The position numbers and the translations under genes are program-made. This document shows positions 11,151-22,810 of a stretch of DNA of 64,000 bases, piece by piece. The DNA is taken from positions 11,806,071 to 11,870,070 of the forward strand of contig CM033118.1 in NCBI GenBank assembly GCA_019321725.1, read 5' to 3'. Each line of letters begins with the position of its first letter. Positions within the stretch are counted from its first letter, which is position 1. Under the pieces are notes generated by a model. That model was not told where the DNA came from, searched no databases, and was given only the letters and a program-made list of their open reading frames with translations. Source of the DNA: Paulownia fortunei (lineage: Eukaryota; Streptophyta; Magnoliopsida; Lamiales; Paulowniaceae).

Positions 11151-11590
11151 AGTTATTCAGGATTCCTAGTTAATGCATGTCAGAAGAATTAGTAGATTCA
11201 GTACTTGCTTGATCTTGAAGGGAAAATAAACCGACAAATAAGATAGTTAATTATACTAACTGACAACCGATGTAACTTTTGCTCCTCTGTATTGTGCCTC
11301 AATCAGCAACTTGTAACGGTGCAATGTAACTGGTATCCTTCCCATCTCTTTTATATAACATCTAAGTTTATCACCAGTATGACTCTCATATCTTGATGCT
11401 GCCTCTGCGCAACAATAAAAAATGTGTTAGATTACTGTTCAACATAATTAATAAATAATGATAATATAAAATAAGATAAAAAACAAAACAAACCATCAGA
11501 TGTACCCTCCTCCATCGGAATGTCAGAAGTAACTCGATCAATAACGGGTTGCTCCTCAATCCTTTGAGAAGGCATACATATAAAAAAACA

Positions 11591-12159
11591 AACTTGTGGT
11601 TAAATAGATAATATAAATAAGTTTATTTATAAACTTTACTAACAAATTAGGAATAATATTAATATATTTAAAATTCTTACTGTAAGCAAAACTCGAAGGA
11701 GTTATTATAGTAGAGAGTGGCTAGAAGGTGCAAACAACTGCTAGCGAATGACTGGAAAAAAAAAATTAATAAACACAATCAAAAGATGTAGATATCATGA
11801 TTGAAATAATAATTATTATCATTCATAATTAACAATAATAAAGGAATTAAATAAAGTTAGAGATAAAGCAAATGATAAAATAATTCGAAGAAAGGAAACC
11901 AAATATGCCTGTTGGATTTCTATTATTTTCTTATGAGAAGTTTATAATGTCATAGTATAAATAATTAATAAAATGAAGTAAAATAAAAGTTGAGAACATA
12001 TCATTAGTCACTACCATCATCAAACAACAATATTTGCTCTTCTCCCTCACTATCTAATTCAGTGTTTTCATCTTTATCATTAATAAAATTATGCATGTTC
12101 TCAGAAAATCTTGTTTGTGTATCCAATAATTCTATACGCTGAGGTTGAATGTCTAGTCT
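11591..12159. other. CACTA intergenic segment between TNPA-like and TNP2-like genes
   Basis: AT-rich sequence with no recognised coding block. It probably contains the 5' region or introns of the TNPA-like gene and the 3' end of the TNP2-like gene. Confidence 0.4.
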
Positions 12160-13865
12160 GCAAAATATAATGATTTTCTAAAATCTTGATTAGGCTCATT
12201 GTTGGATAACTTTTAAATTTATGTTCCTCACTATTTTCGTCTTTCTTTTCAGTTACTTCATATATTTCTCAATGTTGCACCTTTTGCATAACTTTCCATC
12301 TCCCTCCATGCTTTATATCATCCAAGTAATAAACTTGTCTTGCCTGAGTTGCCAAAATGAATGGATCATTCTCATACCATGTCTTAAATGTGGCAATACA
12401 TGTTAGACCGAACTCTTGCGCGACTGATTTTTTTTTGGGATTACACTTGGACCAATCACACCAAAATAAATGTACCTTATATCCAAACGTGTAAAAAATA
12501 AAACAACATCCTTCAAAACTTCAAAAAAATCTAAGTTATCACCTTCATCAGATGATGGTACACTAACCCCATTATTTTGAGTAGTTCGATGGGTATCACG
12601 AGATTGTGTATGGTATCGAACACTATTAACAATACAAACATCATATAGTCGAACTTCAACATCAAGTCCCAATGCCAGAGAGTATAGTTCATCTGTAGCC
12701 TCTGAATTTTTTTGATTTCTTAGCCTAATCATTTTATCCCTAAACCACTATAAAAATTACTCCTCGTGACATTGTAGAATGCAGGAAGAAGGATTTCTTA
12801 ACAAAAGAATTTACAAATGTTCACTGCACACAAATATATATAACTATTATGAAATCAATCAAAATTACAAAAAAAATAGAATATAATTTGAAATCTTTCT
12901 TTCTATATCGGTCGATTTCCTTGTAATTATTGAGAACATACTAATGTGCTTTCTTACGTAAAGCAAGAGGCAATTTATGATTTCATTGGTTGCCCATCAC
13001 TCTTACTTGTTGATTGAAAATACTTAAGGTGAATAAAATGGGTTGACTAGCATCTTTGTTACGTTCTGGCAAAAAAACTACTCTCTTGGCTTTAAAGGAA
13101 AATATCGAAGGACTTTTTAAGGGATTTTTTTCTTTTTTACCTCATCATACTTAAATCGGGACTCCTTACACGTCGGACATGTATCTTTGCCCTAGTGTTC
13201 ATCCCAAAATAAGATACAATCATTTTTACAAGCACGTATAGATTCATATCCCAATCCTAACTCTCTTAACATTTTCTTAGTTTTCTAATGAGAGCTTGGA
13301 ATTGCATTTGGTTTAAGAAATGCTTCTCGCAACAATTGAAACAACATATTAAATGACTTATTGCTCCAACCATTCAACACCTTCACATGTATTAATTTCA
13401 CTAAGAAACTAAATGTAGAAAAATTAGTACAACTAGAATATAACTCTCGATGTGCTTATTCAAATATTGATATATAACTTTTTCCCAACTCCTCTGCAGA
13501 TGGGTTCTCATTATTATCCTCCCGTCAAACCCCACTATTACCAATAACTTTAGCATCCCTTAAGTAATTTAACATATCAAAGAAAGTATCATCTTCTTCG
13601 TCCACACTCACATGCTCAACTTCATTTATGGTATTCGTATCATCACTTGGTGTAGTAACTTCTCTATGAAAAGCCCACACTTTGTATAACTTATAAATCC
13701 CCCATCTATAAAGTTGTCCTCGAACGTAATCCAAATTAAATTGATATAAATTTCCACACATTCGACAAGGACAACGAATCTTCGATAACCCAAAGGTTGA
13801 TATATAATTTTTTGCTATGTCCAAAAAATTATTTAAACTATTTATGTATTTTGGAGTCACTGGAT
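12160..13865 (-). pseudogene. TNP2-like CACTA transposase, internally deleted
   Basis: The minus strand begins at ATG 13860 with the transposase-associated zinc-binding domain: a PKYINSLNNFLDIA helix, then IRCPCRMCGN, then GIYKLYKVWAFHRE. Further along, 13280-13140, comes a Cys-rich piece NDCILFWDEH ... CPTCKESRFKYDE, typical of TNP2 (Transposase_21 start). The catalytic core that should follow is absent. The next recognisable parts are AHxYVLNN-like words near 12940, then the DUF4216-like C-terminal domain (12732-12160) with DELYSLALGLDVEVRLYDVC, SVRYHTQSRD, TQNNGV, DFFEVLKD and DPFILATQARQVYYLDD. TNP2 is the DNA-cutting transposase of CACTA elements; without its core and with stops this copy cannot act. 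Confidence 0.8.
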
Positions 13866-15340
13866 TCTGATTCAGTATCTAATGTCGATTCATAATTATA
13901 CGACATATTGATGATAATAATTAGATAATTGATTTTAAAGCATTCATGTTCATTAATGGCATGCATTGCTCCCACTTCTCCTTCCACTATTTGGTAAGGG
14001 CCCTATCCTATTCATAAGCGTGCACTTATTTATGGTTTTATAAGTATGACCACTTTATTTCATGCATGTAAAAATTTCGGCAGCATCTTTCTATAGTTTT
14101 TCAAGTACACAAATTACAATGTACCCAAAGAACAAAAGGAGATATGAACCAAAATAGTTAATCACATACATGAGACAAATAGTATACTAATAGAACCACA
14201 GTTAAGTACACGTTCTCAAACTGTCCAAACTGAACAATTCAGAATTTAATATCAATTTTTAAAATCATTCAAGATTTTAAAATTTTTTGATGATAAATTT
14301 CAAATGGGGTCTAAGATTTGTGAATGCATATGCAAAAATAAAAAATGTATTACATAACAATTAGTTTATTATATTATCATTTTACATAATAAAATAAGAA
14401 AATATAATTAATTTTTATTAAATCAGTCTGATCGGTTGCACCGCTAATTATTAACAAGATCGATTTGATCACCAATCCAGTTATGAAAACACTGCTCCTT
14501 ATCACTAGTAAACACAAACAACTACTACATTATTACTGATAAAAACACTTTGAACCCATATCGGAACTCAGAACCAATAATAAATTTTCAAGTCACTTTA
14601 TCCCCTCAAATATATGTTTGTAACACTTTGCTCCCTCCAACTAAGAAAATATAATATATTTTTCAATTTTATCATCTCTTCAATATAATTGGGAAAATAT
14701 TGAAGTTAAAATATGAAAACTTAAAAATTTACATTAACTTAAATATATAAAGTAATTAATTTATATTAGACTAACTCTAAAATGATATATTTTGATTTTA
14801 TATTAAAGTCATATTTTTATGTAATAAATTAACTTTATTGTTAATTTTAGTATATACTTTTTAATAGAAAAAATTTGAAAGACCTTCAAGCAAAATGTTA
14901 AATTTATCAAAAATAGTCACAGGTGGGTAGTTAAAAAATACTTTGGGAGAGTGAGATAACTATTGTAAATTCGGGAGATGGAATTCCTCCTCACAAAAAA
15001 ATTAAAGTCACTAGATTGGTGCGACTATCTATCAAAAATAAAATTCAGCAAAGTACATGGGTTATAATAACCCCCTCAAGTTTGTCAATGATTGGATGAT
15101 TTGAATCCCCAAATCTTTTTTCTCATTAGTTATCCAAATATGCTAAAATTGACTTGAAGATTGGCATTATAATAACAAATAAGAACTACGTACAAACGGC
15201 ATACGCAGCTAGGAATCACGATCCAATTTTCATGGAGGAGATGCATAATTATTTATTCTTTTATCACAATTATTGAATGAAATCAAAATCATAGAAATTA
15301 TATATAATAATTAATTCAAATCAAGAATCAGCGTAGCATA
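13866..15340. other. CACTA 5' non-coding region, AT-rich
   Basis: No coding blocks were seen. From about 14230 to 15330 it is strongly AT-rich with no repeat structure that could be aligned elsewhere in the window. It lies upstream of the TNP2-like start and may hold leader exons, introns or promoter of the CACTA genes, or older inserts. Confidence 0.35.
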
Positions 15341-15348
15341 TTCATGGA

Positions 15349-15636
15349 ATGTACAGGACAGCGGCGGCGATGGTGGTGGCTGTGGAAGAGGATAGATGCG
15401 GTGGAGCAGGGGTTGTGGTTGCAGAGCGACGGTGGTGGCGGAGGAAGGTGATGTATCAGACGGCTGCTACGTGGGGCAATGGTGGTGGTGGTGGAAGAGC
15501 ACGGAGGCGGCGGAGTTGTGGTCAACAAGTCGTGTCTATGGGAACGACGGTGGCAGCCAAGAAAAGTGTTGTACCAAGCGGCTGCTACGTGGGGCGGTGG
15601 CAGTAGAAGATCACGAAGGCAGTGGTGCGAGCGAAG

Positions 15637-15677
<41 letters not shown>
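15349..15677 (+). repeat. GC-rich degenerate tandem repeat plus (GA)n microsatellite
   Basis: Three degenerate units of about 100-120 bases start near 15349, 15449 and 15569. Each shows 'tgta-cagacggctgctacgtgggg' followed by a GGTGGTGG run and 'gaagagcacggaggcgg'. An uninterrupted GA run follows (about 15646-15676). Long open frames exist here in several phases on both strands because of the simple composition, but no protein family is recognisable, so they are not called as genes. The contrast in base composition with the AT-rich surroundings is striking. Confidence 0.65.
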
Positions 15678-15679
<2 letters not shown>

Positions 15680-15727
15680 TTTCAATCAGGGAAGAAAGAA
15701 AAAAGGGGAAAGATAAAATCCGATATG

Positions 15728-15797
15728 TTAGCGACGAATCAAAGGCACGTCGTCGCTAACATATGAATTTTTCGTAAGTCGTCGCTAACATATTTAT
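15728..15797. repeat. CACTA subterminal repeats (right side)
   Basis: GTTAGCGACGAAT, CGTCGTCGCTAACATATGAA and GTCGTCGCTAACATAT are the same motif as after the left TIR. The expected terminus with CTTGTAGTG does not follow; a Tekay LTR piece starts at about 15812. Confidence 0.8.
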
Positions 15798-15811
15798 TAA
15801 AAATAATATTC

Positions 15812-17005
15812 CCATTTGATAACTTAGCATATTTAAACCTAGACATGTTGCTATTGAGTGTTAACAATTAGGTACATGATATTAGAGTTATAATACTTCA
15901 GTTATATGATGTTTACATGTATCTAAGATGAGAAATTAAGGTATTGGAGGGACTAGATTGGGTTCTAGTGTGTAAAATCTAGATAGCTTGGCGTTTAAGG
16001 TCTTAGTATGATATTTTATGCTTTCAACTTGTCAAAGTGGGAATGGTGCTTGATGTTGGATAATATTATAGGCTATTTTACATCTAAGATTGAAGGGGAA
16101 CAATAAACAAATCTAGACTAAGCCACCAACCAAGTGAAAGGTAAGTAAAGATCCATTCGCAACTACAATGCATGAACATAGTATGTCTTGAAGCATTTAT
16201 ACCTAATGTGTTGATGATATAAATTTGACTGAGAGTCTTATGATTCTTGAAACATGTTGGGAGCAAGATGACTTGCATTTCATATTGAACATACCATTCA
16301 TGAGCATTTACATGTGCATGCACGACATATGAGTATAGTGGAGGTTTTTGCATGCACGATATGATTTGAGACATGGTTTTCAAAAAGAAAATATTTTGGT
16401 TGGCCACTACTAGTGTACCGAGGCATACAAGGTGTGCTTATATGATATTTTGGGGTGTCGTGAGTGGTACTTCTCGGAGGATCACAGGGGTTGACAGTGG
16501 GTGTACCTCTGGTGGTCAGGAGAGGGCGGACCACTTGACTGTACCCTTATTGACTCTGCCAGTAGGAAGACTTCTGAAGGATCATAGGGGAAGACAGGGG
16601 GTGAACCTTTGGTGATCCCAGGCAATGGCCCTTGGATTGAGTTATTAGTTTCTAGAGGATCAATATACTTGGATGACGACCTGTTGGGCTATTTTGTGGG
16701 CTATGTTTTTTATTTTACAGTTATTGTATTATATTAGTGACTTTATCCTGTATATCACTTTTAAAACTCCTTTGTAATATAAAGTTTAGGTTTGTGATAG
16801 TTTGATAGACTTGGTTAATATTTAATAACTACATATGTATATACAGTGTGACAGGATATAAAAACACTTTATTTTTATCAATGTTTTGTTGAACTGAGTA
16901 AAAAAAAAAAAAGAAAAAAAGTTATACACATGCATACATGCACAAATTATGTTGCACATATTGTTATATATATATATTTATACATATTTTTAGGAGGGTG
17001 TGACA
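15812..17005 (+). repeat. Tekay/Del-type LTR fragment, 3' part
   Basis: It starts at a point equivalent to 50525 in the complete LTR at 48935-51808 ('catttgat-acttagcatatttaaacctagacatgttgctattgagtg'). It runs to the LTR end GTGTGACA at 17005, sharing 'actactagtgtaccgaggcat', 'ggatgacgacctgttgggctatttt' and other blocks with 46810-47490 and 51809-52595. The 5' half is missing, so it is a truncated LTR joined to CACTA sequence on the left and to LTR-A on the right. Confidence 0.75.
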
Positions 17006-18328
17006 CATTTGTCTACAACAAATCAAGATTTTACGTTAGCAGTCGGTGTAGTAGAATCGTACATCAATTCCACGTATGTACCATTTGTAAAACATATATC
17101 AAGAATCGCCACTAAAAAAAGAGAATTTTAATGCCAACACCTATTTATGGGATTAAGTATTTAGATACACCTTTATCTACAACAAATTAAGGTTTCATGT
17201 TAGCAGTCGGTGTAGTAGAACCATACATCAAGCTAAATGAACTTGAGTATTTATTGTGCCATTGTGATATATAAATCAAGAATCACCACAAAACAAGGAG
17301 GGTTTAATCAAAAATTTAAATAATAATACAACACAATTAAACATTATGTACCTTTATAATCACTCCTCTTTCTCCATCAATAGGTTCACCTTTTCTTCTC
17401 TGCTAAATGAAATTTAGAAAGACAAAATAAAAATAGAAAAGACTAAAAATAGAAGAGAAACTATAGAATACATTTCTATTTATACTAGAAAACTTACATT
17501 ACAGCTAGAAAATTTATGCTAAAGAAAGACAACAATAAAACTTTTTTTCCCCCTCTGAGGATTTTTATGTGTCTTGAGTGACATCTAAGAGGCCTAATTT
17601 ATTGTAGAAGAGTGCCTAAATTGACATCTGCAAATTTATTCCAAATGCACACCAAATTTACTTCAAATATGCTCTAAATTCATGTGAGTTTTAGAAAAGT
17701 GATCAACATGAAAGCTATATATTTATTAGTTATCTTCATTTTCTAACTTGAATCACTTAATTCCAACTACTATAGAGAAATTTATATTTGATTTAAGGAG
17801 ATATGTTAGCATAGATAGATCCCTTCCAATACACACATTTGGACGAATTTTCTGCTTTAATCAAGGCTGAATTGAATTAGTTGAGCTTCCAATAGAAAAT
17901 TCATAATTCTATCTCTTCACTTTTAAATAAATAAAAGATTTAGGTCCATAGGCTTTTGAACAGGGAGTTATGCCTAAAATACAAAAGCTGCATAAGTCTA
18001 GAAACATGTTTATTTTGAATTAAATGCAAACCCAATAATTACTTGTAAAGTCCAAGTGAGTTCTTGCATATATTTTGATCTACACATGATGGACTTAGGC
18101 TAAAATGACCCTTTCCTTCTGATACTTATTTGATCTAATAAAATATTATTCCCAACATGCTCACAAAATGTGTTGTCTTCTTTGGTTTTATTTTGGCTCT
18201 TTTTGATTTTTTTTTTGTTCATTGATTCCATAACACAAAACATTAATAAAACTATAATATTAGCAAGAATAAAGTAAGAAAAGTATAAAGGATTTGATAT
18301 AAAAATATATCAAAATATGCACTTATCA
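17006..18328 (-). repeat. 3' LTR of element A2 (LTR-A type), truncated at its 3' end
   Basis: Minus strand: it starts TGATAAGTGCATATTTTGAT at 18328 right after a polypurine tract, and contains the 'aaaccctacttgttttg' and 'ccgactgct' blocks of LTR-A. It is cut at 17005 by the Tekay LTR piece before reaching GTTGTAGCA. Part of it (17560-18200) does not follow the A3 LTR, so it is a divergent subfamily or carries an insert. A block of about 60 bases ('tttgtctacaacaaatcaagattt...gtagtagaatcgtacatca') is duplicated 178 bases apart at about 17008 and 17171. Confidence 0.65.
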
Positions 18329-18364
18329 ATTCCCCTAACACTTAATCCTTGCTTGTCCTCAAGC
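18329..18364 (-). promoter_or_regulatory. Polypurine tract and conserved palindrome of element A2
   Basis: Minus strand: AGCTTGAGGACAAGC, then GGATTAAGTGTTAGGGGAAT directly before the LTR start. It is the priming site for plus-strand synthesis, and the palindrome is the same as at 4543-4560 and 55253-55270. Confidence 0.65.
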
Positions 18365-20018
18365 TATCCTAAAACAAGCTTAAACTAAACCACTTTCGTA
18401 GAAAATCATGATTGTATTTAGTATATGCAACAAGCATTTTAAACCCCTAGGTGGCCTATAAAGGATGAGTTATAGTCTCGGGAGGGTTTCCAGTGGTGAT
18501 ACCTACAAATACATATGATAACTAACTTCCAACCATTATTCTCATTAATATGAAAATGAAATAAAAAATTGTTAAATCTAACCCTTAGTCATTCAAAAGT
18601 TCCACAATAAGCATACTCAAGTGTGTGTGTGAATAGTTAATATCAACAGTAACGAGACCATGCATGCTTCAAATAATTTAAATCCTATAGAACCTCACAA
18701 AAACCATCACCCAATCTTTCATAGAAGAGTTAAACTTCATAAGCTCTTCCTTTGGTATAAATCTCCAATACACTAAAGGTACCAGACGAAATAAAAAGGT
18801 TTTCAACAAAGGTTGTAATGGGGTCAAAGGGTAGTGACGTGGCTAAGAAATAAAATGATAGGATGCAACAAAGGTTCTAAAAACTTCATGGGATTAGAGA
18901 CACAGAGTTTATTAATGAAGAATTCTCATATTCTACGAATTTCAACATTGGGGCCTATTGTTATTGAATTAGACTTCTTTTCATCATTCTTATTGATTTT
19001 GCAACATCCCATTTTTAGTTGCAACTCGTAATATTTTTAACACTTTGCAATTTGTTTTAGAAAAGAAACTCCCTCACACTTATCTTCTATTCCAACCTAA
19101 ATTTCTTTTGCAAACTCATCTTGTCAATGGAATGTCTTTTAAGCTCCAAATCACTTTTAGAACAAGAGTAGGATAATAGTGTATTTAGGCAAGGTAAGAA
19201 GATATGGTTACCATAGAAAAAAGTCTTATTTATTGAAAGGCTCAAAGTGGCTCACTATGGGGGATGTTCTCTTGGAACATCATATGGGGAACAAGCTCAT
19301 TTGGCCATGGTGCTAGAAAACCTAATGTCTTAATCATTTTTCAAGTGGTGCTCAATTAGTTGTTCCCCTCGACAGATCAAAAGAAAAAGTTCTAACACTC
19401 AACCTCTACTACATATCAAAAATCCAAGTGATGATTAAAGAGAGGGCATAAGAACTACCTATTTTGATATGTTTGTCTTCACACCGAATAATATAACTGT
19501 TTGTGCAAAAAGATTTGAGTATAATTATCACAAAATTATATTAACCAAAGAACAACAACAAAGTCCAAAACAACACTCACTATCAATCAAACCACATTAT
19601 TCATGCTTAATTTTAATCATTGAAATTGCAAGAACATCTACGACTGAAAAAAAATTGACAATTGATAAACTTTTGATAAAAACTTAACAAACTTGCCATG
19701 TTATGCAAAAAAGAAAAATATAAGGGTACGTCTTAAGAATGTTAAAGTTACTCTTTACTTTGCCACAATTTTTCTTGGTCCAACAGACCAAAAAAAAACA
19801 CGCTTGAATTTAAAAAAAAACTAGAACAACACACATTGAACACACAAGACATGATATCAACTATCCTCTCCCCAACATAATCGAGACATTGTCCCCAATC
19901 TTGAAAATGGATAAGAAAGTAGATTTTAAAAGATATTATCTGAAATGTGACTTATTGGAAAATAAAGATGAAACAACATAATATATACACTATTAGTTGA
20001 AACCATTAAGGATAAATT
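18365..20018 (-). other. 3' non-coding region of element A2
   Basis: Between the LOG-like frame and the polypurine tract. No coding is recognisable. It has the Athila-typical ATTGGGGACAATGTCT block on the minus strand (19884-19900), also present in A3 at 53808-53824 at the same distance after LOG. Parts of 18360-19850 match 53880-55250 in reverse, including the 'catcacttgaat' and 'ctaacccttagtcattcaaaagt' blocks. Confidence 0.6.
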
Positions 20019-20665
20019 TTACAGACTAAGAGTCAAAATAAGTTTGCATTTTTTACCATTGTCCCTATTGGACCAATCCACACAAGCCAATGCTGGATCA
20101 GGTTTTGGCGTATATGCTAGAAGTTGATCATTCAGTTGGTCAGATGTTGGAGCAAAAATGAGAATTCATCTCGCAGATGGTGAAATAGAACCTTTTTCTA
20201 CAACATGATCTACAAAAGATAGCAAACTATCAAAGAAATCATTAACATTAAGAATACCTATAGGTTTTTGGTGAATGTTGAGTTGTGCCCAATAGGCAAC
20301 TTGGAATAATTACTCCAGTGTACCAAAACCACCAGGTAGAGTGATGAATGATCCGTATTATTTAACATGTTAGGCATTTTATCCTGAATATGTGACAGTT
20401 TTAGCTCATCTCCGATGGTCATACCTATGATATTCTGTATTGTTAAAGGTTTTGAGATAACTCCTAAAACTTTGACTTCTCCTACATGAGTAAAAGTAGC
20501 AACACTCACTATTAACCTAGACTGTCTTCTCCATACACTAAATGAATATTTCTTTCTGCTAAAGTTCTACCAAGGTTATTGGTTGTAGAGGTACCTTTTT
20601 TTTCCTGGATTGGTTCCACAAAAGACATAAATACAATTGAACTTGCGAGTGGAAGAGACTTCCAT
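20019..20665 (-). pseudogene. LOG-like cytokinin-activating enzyme carried by element A2 (broken)
   Basis: From ATG (20665) the minus strand encodes MEVSSTRKFN, then YVFCGTNPGKK, the LOG N-terminus (CVFCGSSPGKK type). It continues with NLGRTLAERNIHLVYG, VKVLGVISKPL, MTIGDELKLSHIQDKMPNML, the phosphoribohydrolase signature [22 protein letters not shown], and a tail ending at a stop at 20019. The length (about 647 bases) fits a complete LOG protein (about 210-220 residues). LOG enzymes release active cytokinin bases from their nucleotides. The glycine loop usually read as YGGGS is here YGEDS. One frameshift after the first third and several stops break it. Plant LOG genes have introns; none is seen here, so it looks like a reverse-copied mRNA. 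It has the same strand as gag-pol of A2. Confidence 0.85.
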
Positions 20666-20929
20666 TACTATTTTTTTAGAAGAGAATGAGTTGTGCAAAA
20701 ATGGAGTAAGTACGTGCTATTTATTAAGGTGTGAACAAGGAGTGTATTTATTCCACATCCTTTTCTTTTGTCAGAAATGTTGAAAATAAGGATATAAAAT
20801 TAGAAAATTAGCTACTTACACGTGAATGTACATGTAGTTGTGACTATGGCTCACATCTTCCTCTAGTTTTACATCTTATGGTTTAAGCGCTCTCTACGGG
20901 TTGGGGATATGCTTCCTATCTAGTTTTCT

Positions 20930-21345
20930 TATGAACTGACAAACATGGTCTTTTAATGTTAGATTCCCAAGACTATAACACTCATATTCATTCTGAAAGT
21001 GATTCCATTAATCAAGAATTGCATGTTGTACTAATCCACATGAATGTGTCCCAAGAGTTACTATAATGTCATCTAAAAACTCCTTACTTAGTCCATCCAT
21101 AATGAATTAAATTTTATCTTCTTGATTTTTAGAAACTATTCCTAAGAAACGATACTTTGTGTTGCAAGTCCATCACACACATTGTATTTTTTTTGCCCTT
21201 CATTTTTTTAATATGTGCTTTTACCAAAACCATACATGTATCTAGTAAGAAAGTTTGAAAACTCGTATGAAAACTCACCTACTACTCTTACCTTTGCTTC
21301 AATTATCCATCGTATGTTCCTGGGATGCCCTTGTGCATAAGCATC
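20930..21345 (-). pseudogene. Unknown conserved frame between integrase and LOG in element A2
   Basis: The minus strand encodes, with breaks, LTRYMYGFGKSTY, WTCNTKYRFLGIVSKNQEDK, FIMDGLSK and THSCGLVQHAILD. The same words occur in A3 at 52640-52943 in better shape, with a C-x2-C...C-x3-C pattern. I do not recognise the family. It begins shortly after the integrase frame and precedes the LOG start by about 270 bases. It could be a second captured host segment, the upstream part of one chimeric transcript with LOG, or a worn env-like region. Confidence 0.5.
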
Positions 21346-21649
21346 CTTAATTTCCTAGTTTTATAAATTTTTAAAATTACATTTTTAGGAAGAAAAGGAA
21401 ATCCATTTTGAAAAGAACAAGAAAAAAGAACGAGAAAAAGAGAGAAACTTTGTACATAGATTTCAATTGTTTGGGAAACTGATAAGTCTGACTTCAATAG
21501 CCACGGAGTACTTTTTTTCTCCACTTAACTGAGAAAAAAATAAAAAAAATAAAAAAGAAAGCCTACAAAACAAACAAAGTTAGAGAAAATGTGCATATAT
21601 ATGCATATACTAATCATTACAAGGGTCAGAAAAAAAAAGGAATTTCCTC

Positions 21650-22735
21650 TTGTGAAAATTAATTCTCTAGAAATGGTCTAAATCTTTGTCTATTTACTTT
21701 GAATACAATACCATTTCTTTTACACCAAAAGGACCACTCCACCTTGATCTCAAATTTTCAAAAAATAAATGCAATCGAGAATTATAAAGCAAAATCTTTT
21801 GACCAACCTCAAATATTTTTTTTGAAATTTTATTATCATGAAATTATTTGATTCTTGTTTTATGACTTTTAGAATTTTCATATGCATTATTTCTCAATTC
21901 TTGAAGTTCATTGATTTGCAGTTTGCGTAATTTTGAAGCTTCATCAATGTTGAAGTTAAATATTTTAATTTCCCAATAAGCTTTATGTTCGAGTTCAAGA
22001 GATAAATGACAAGGTTTTCCATAAACTATCATATAAGGAGACATGCCTAATGATGTTTTAAAAGTAGTTCTACATGCCCAAAGTGTATCCGTAAGTCTAA
22101 GAGACCAATCTTTACGATTTGGGTTAATTGTCTTCTCCAAAATTTATTTATGCTCCCTATTGGCAAGTTCAACTTGTCCATTTGTCTGAGGGTGATAAGA
22201 TGTTGCAACTTTATGTATGATTCTATATTTCCTCATTAACGTTCCAAAATTTTTGTTACAAAAATGTTTTCCCTATCATTGATAATGGATTGAGGAATTC
22301 CAAATCGACTTAAAATATTTTTTTTTCAAAACTTTTATCACTATTTTGTGATTATTGTTTTAATAGGGAATTGCCTCGATCTATTTTGAGACATAATCTA
22401 CGGTGACCAATATGTAAATAAAACCAAATGATAATGAAAATGGTCCCTTGAAGTCAATACTCCAACAGTCAAAGATTTCAATCACTAGGATGGGGTGTAG
22501 GGGCATCTTGCTTTGCTTTGAAATGGATCCTAACTTTTGAAGGAAGTGTAAGTGTCTTTGAAAAGAGTTGTCTAATAAAATTCACATTGCAAGATCTTTG
22601 CAGCGGTTTTCTTTGCCGAAAAGTGACCACCACATGCTCTTGAATGACAAAATTTAAGAATATTACCTTTCTCATTGTCAGGAAAATATCTCCAAAAAAT
22701 TTGATCATGACGATATTTGAATAGGTATGAATCAT
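21650..22735 (-). pseudogene. Athila-like integrase (element A2), degraded
   Basis: The minus strand shows an H2C2-like region near 22650-22580 (CHSRACGGHF, AKKTAAKI), the core around 22350-22150, then the well-preserved C-terminal part (22140-21844): EKTINPNRKDWSLRLTDTLWACRTTFKT, MSPYMIVYGKPCHL, ELEHKAYWEIK, LQINELQELRN. The last recognisable part, 21760-21660, is the basic tail. Integrase inserts the element's DNA copy into the genome. Several frameshifts are present. Its order after RNase H and before the cargo region matches A3. Confidence 0.8.
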
Positions 22736-22810
22736 CCTAATAAAAGTTTTTCACCTTGATCAAAAACTTCTTTTTATCTTGGGAATTTTAATGCGGTGGC
22801 AACTTTCCTA

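Larger units (their letters stand above)
9255..11590 (-). pseudogene. TNPA-like CACTA protein (Transposase_24 / Ptta-En/Spm type), interrupted
   Basis: Minus-strand exon pieces in the expected order. About 11590-11255 holds TSDIPMEEG and then EAASRYESHTGDKLRCYIKE (after a short intron). 10380-10140 holds HKHNKSLTALPWEKR and WEYMRTLFESEEFK; 10055-9960 and 9890-9790 follow, with FNETHYSTTKGWVG in the last; 9715-9255 is a helix-forming tail. These resemble plant CACTA proteins of the Ptta/En/Spm (TNPA) family, which bind subterminal repeats and assist transposition. The tail contains a short internal duplication, ELADTRIELADTRTEL (coded near 9420-9470), likely coiled coil. About 0.85 kb of foreign sequence (10400-11250: copia scrap plus LOG cargo) splits the gene, and in-frame stops are present, so it is dead. 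Confidence 0.7.
8164..15806 (-). mobile_element. CACTA (En/Spm) DNA transposon, degraded, right terminus missing
   Basis: The left end is CACTACAAGAAATTTAT (8164-8180), the standard plant CACTA terminus. Behind it lie many copies of the subterminal motif TTAGCGACGAAT in both directions (about 8200-8750). The same motif reappears at 15728-15797 at the other side. Between the two lie, on the minus strand, a TNP2-like pseudogene (12160-13865) and a TNPA-like pseudogene (9255-11590), the usual CACTA gene pair. The right TIR (TTTCTTGTAGTG) is not seen: the subterminal repeats run into a Tekay LTR piece near 15806-15812. The element is nested by a copia scrap and by LOG-carrying retroelement sequence at 10425-11150. 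Confidence 0.85.

Noticed and set aside
15349..15766. Overlapping long open frames on both strands in the GC-rich tract, rich in Gly/Arg/Glu
   Set aside because: They come from simple repeats (GGTGG, GA run) and open in several phases at once; no protein family is recognisable.
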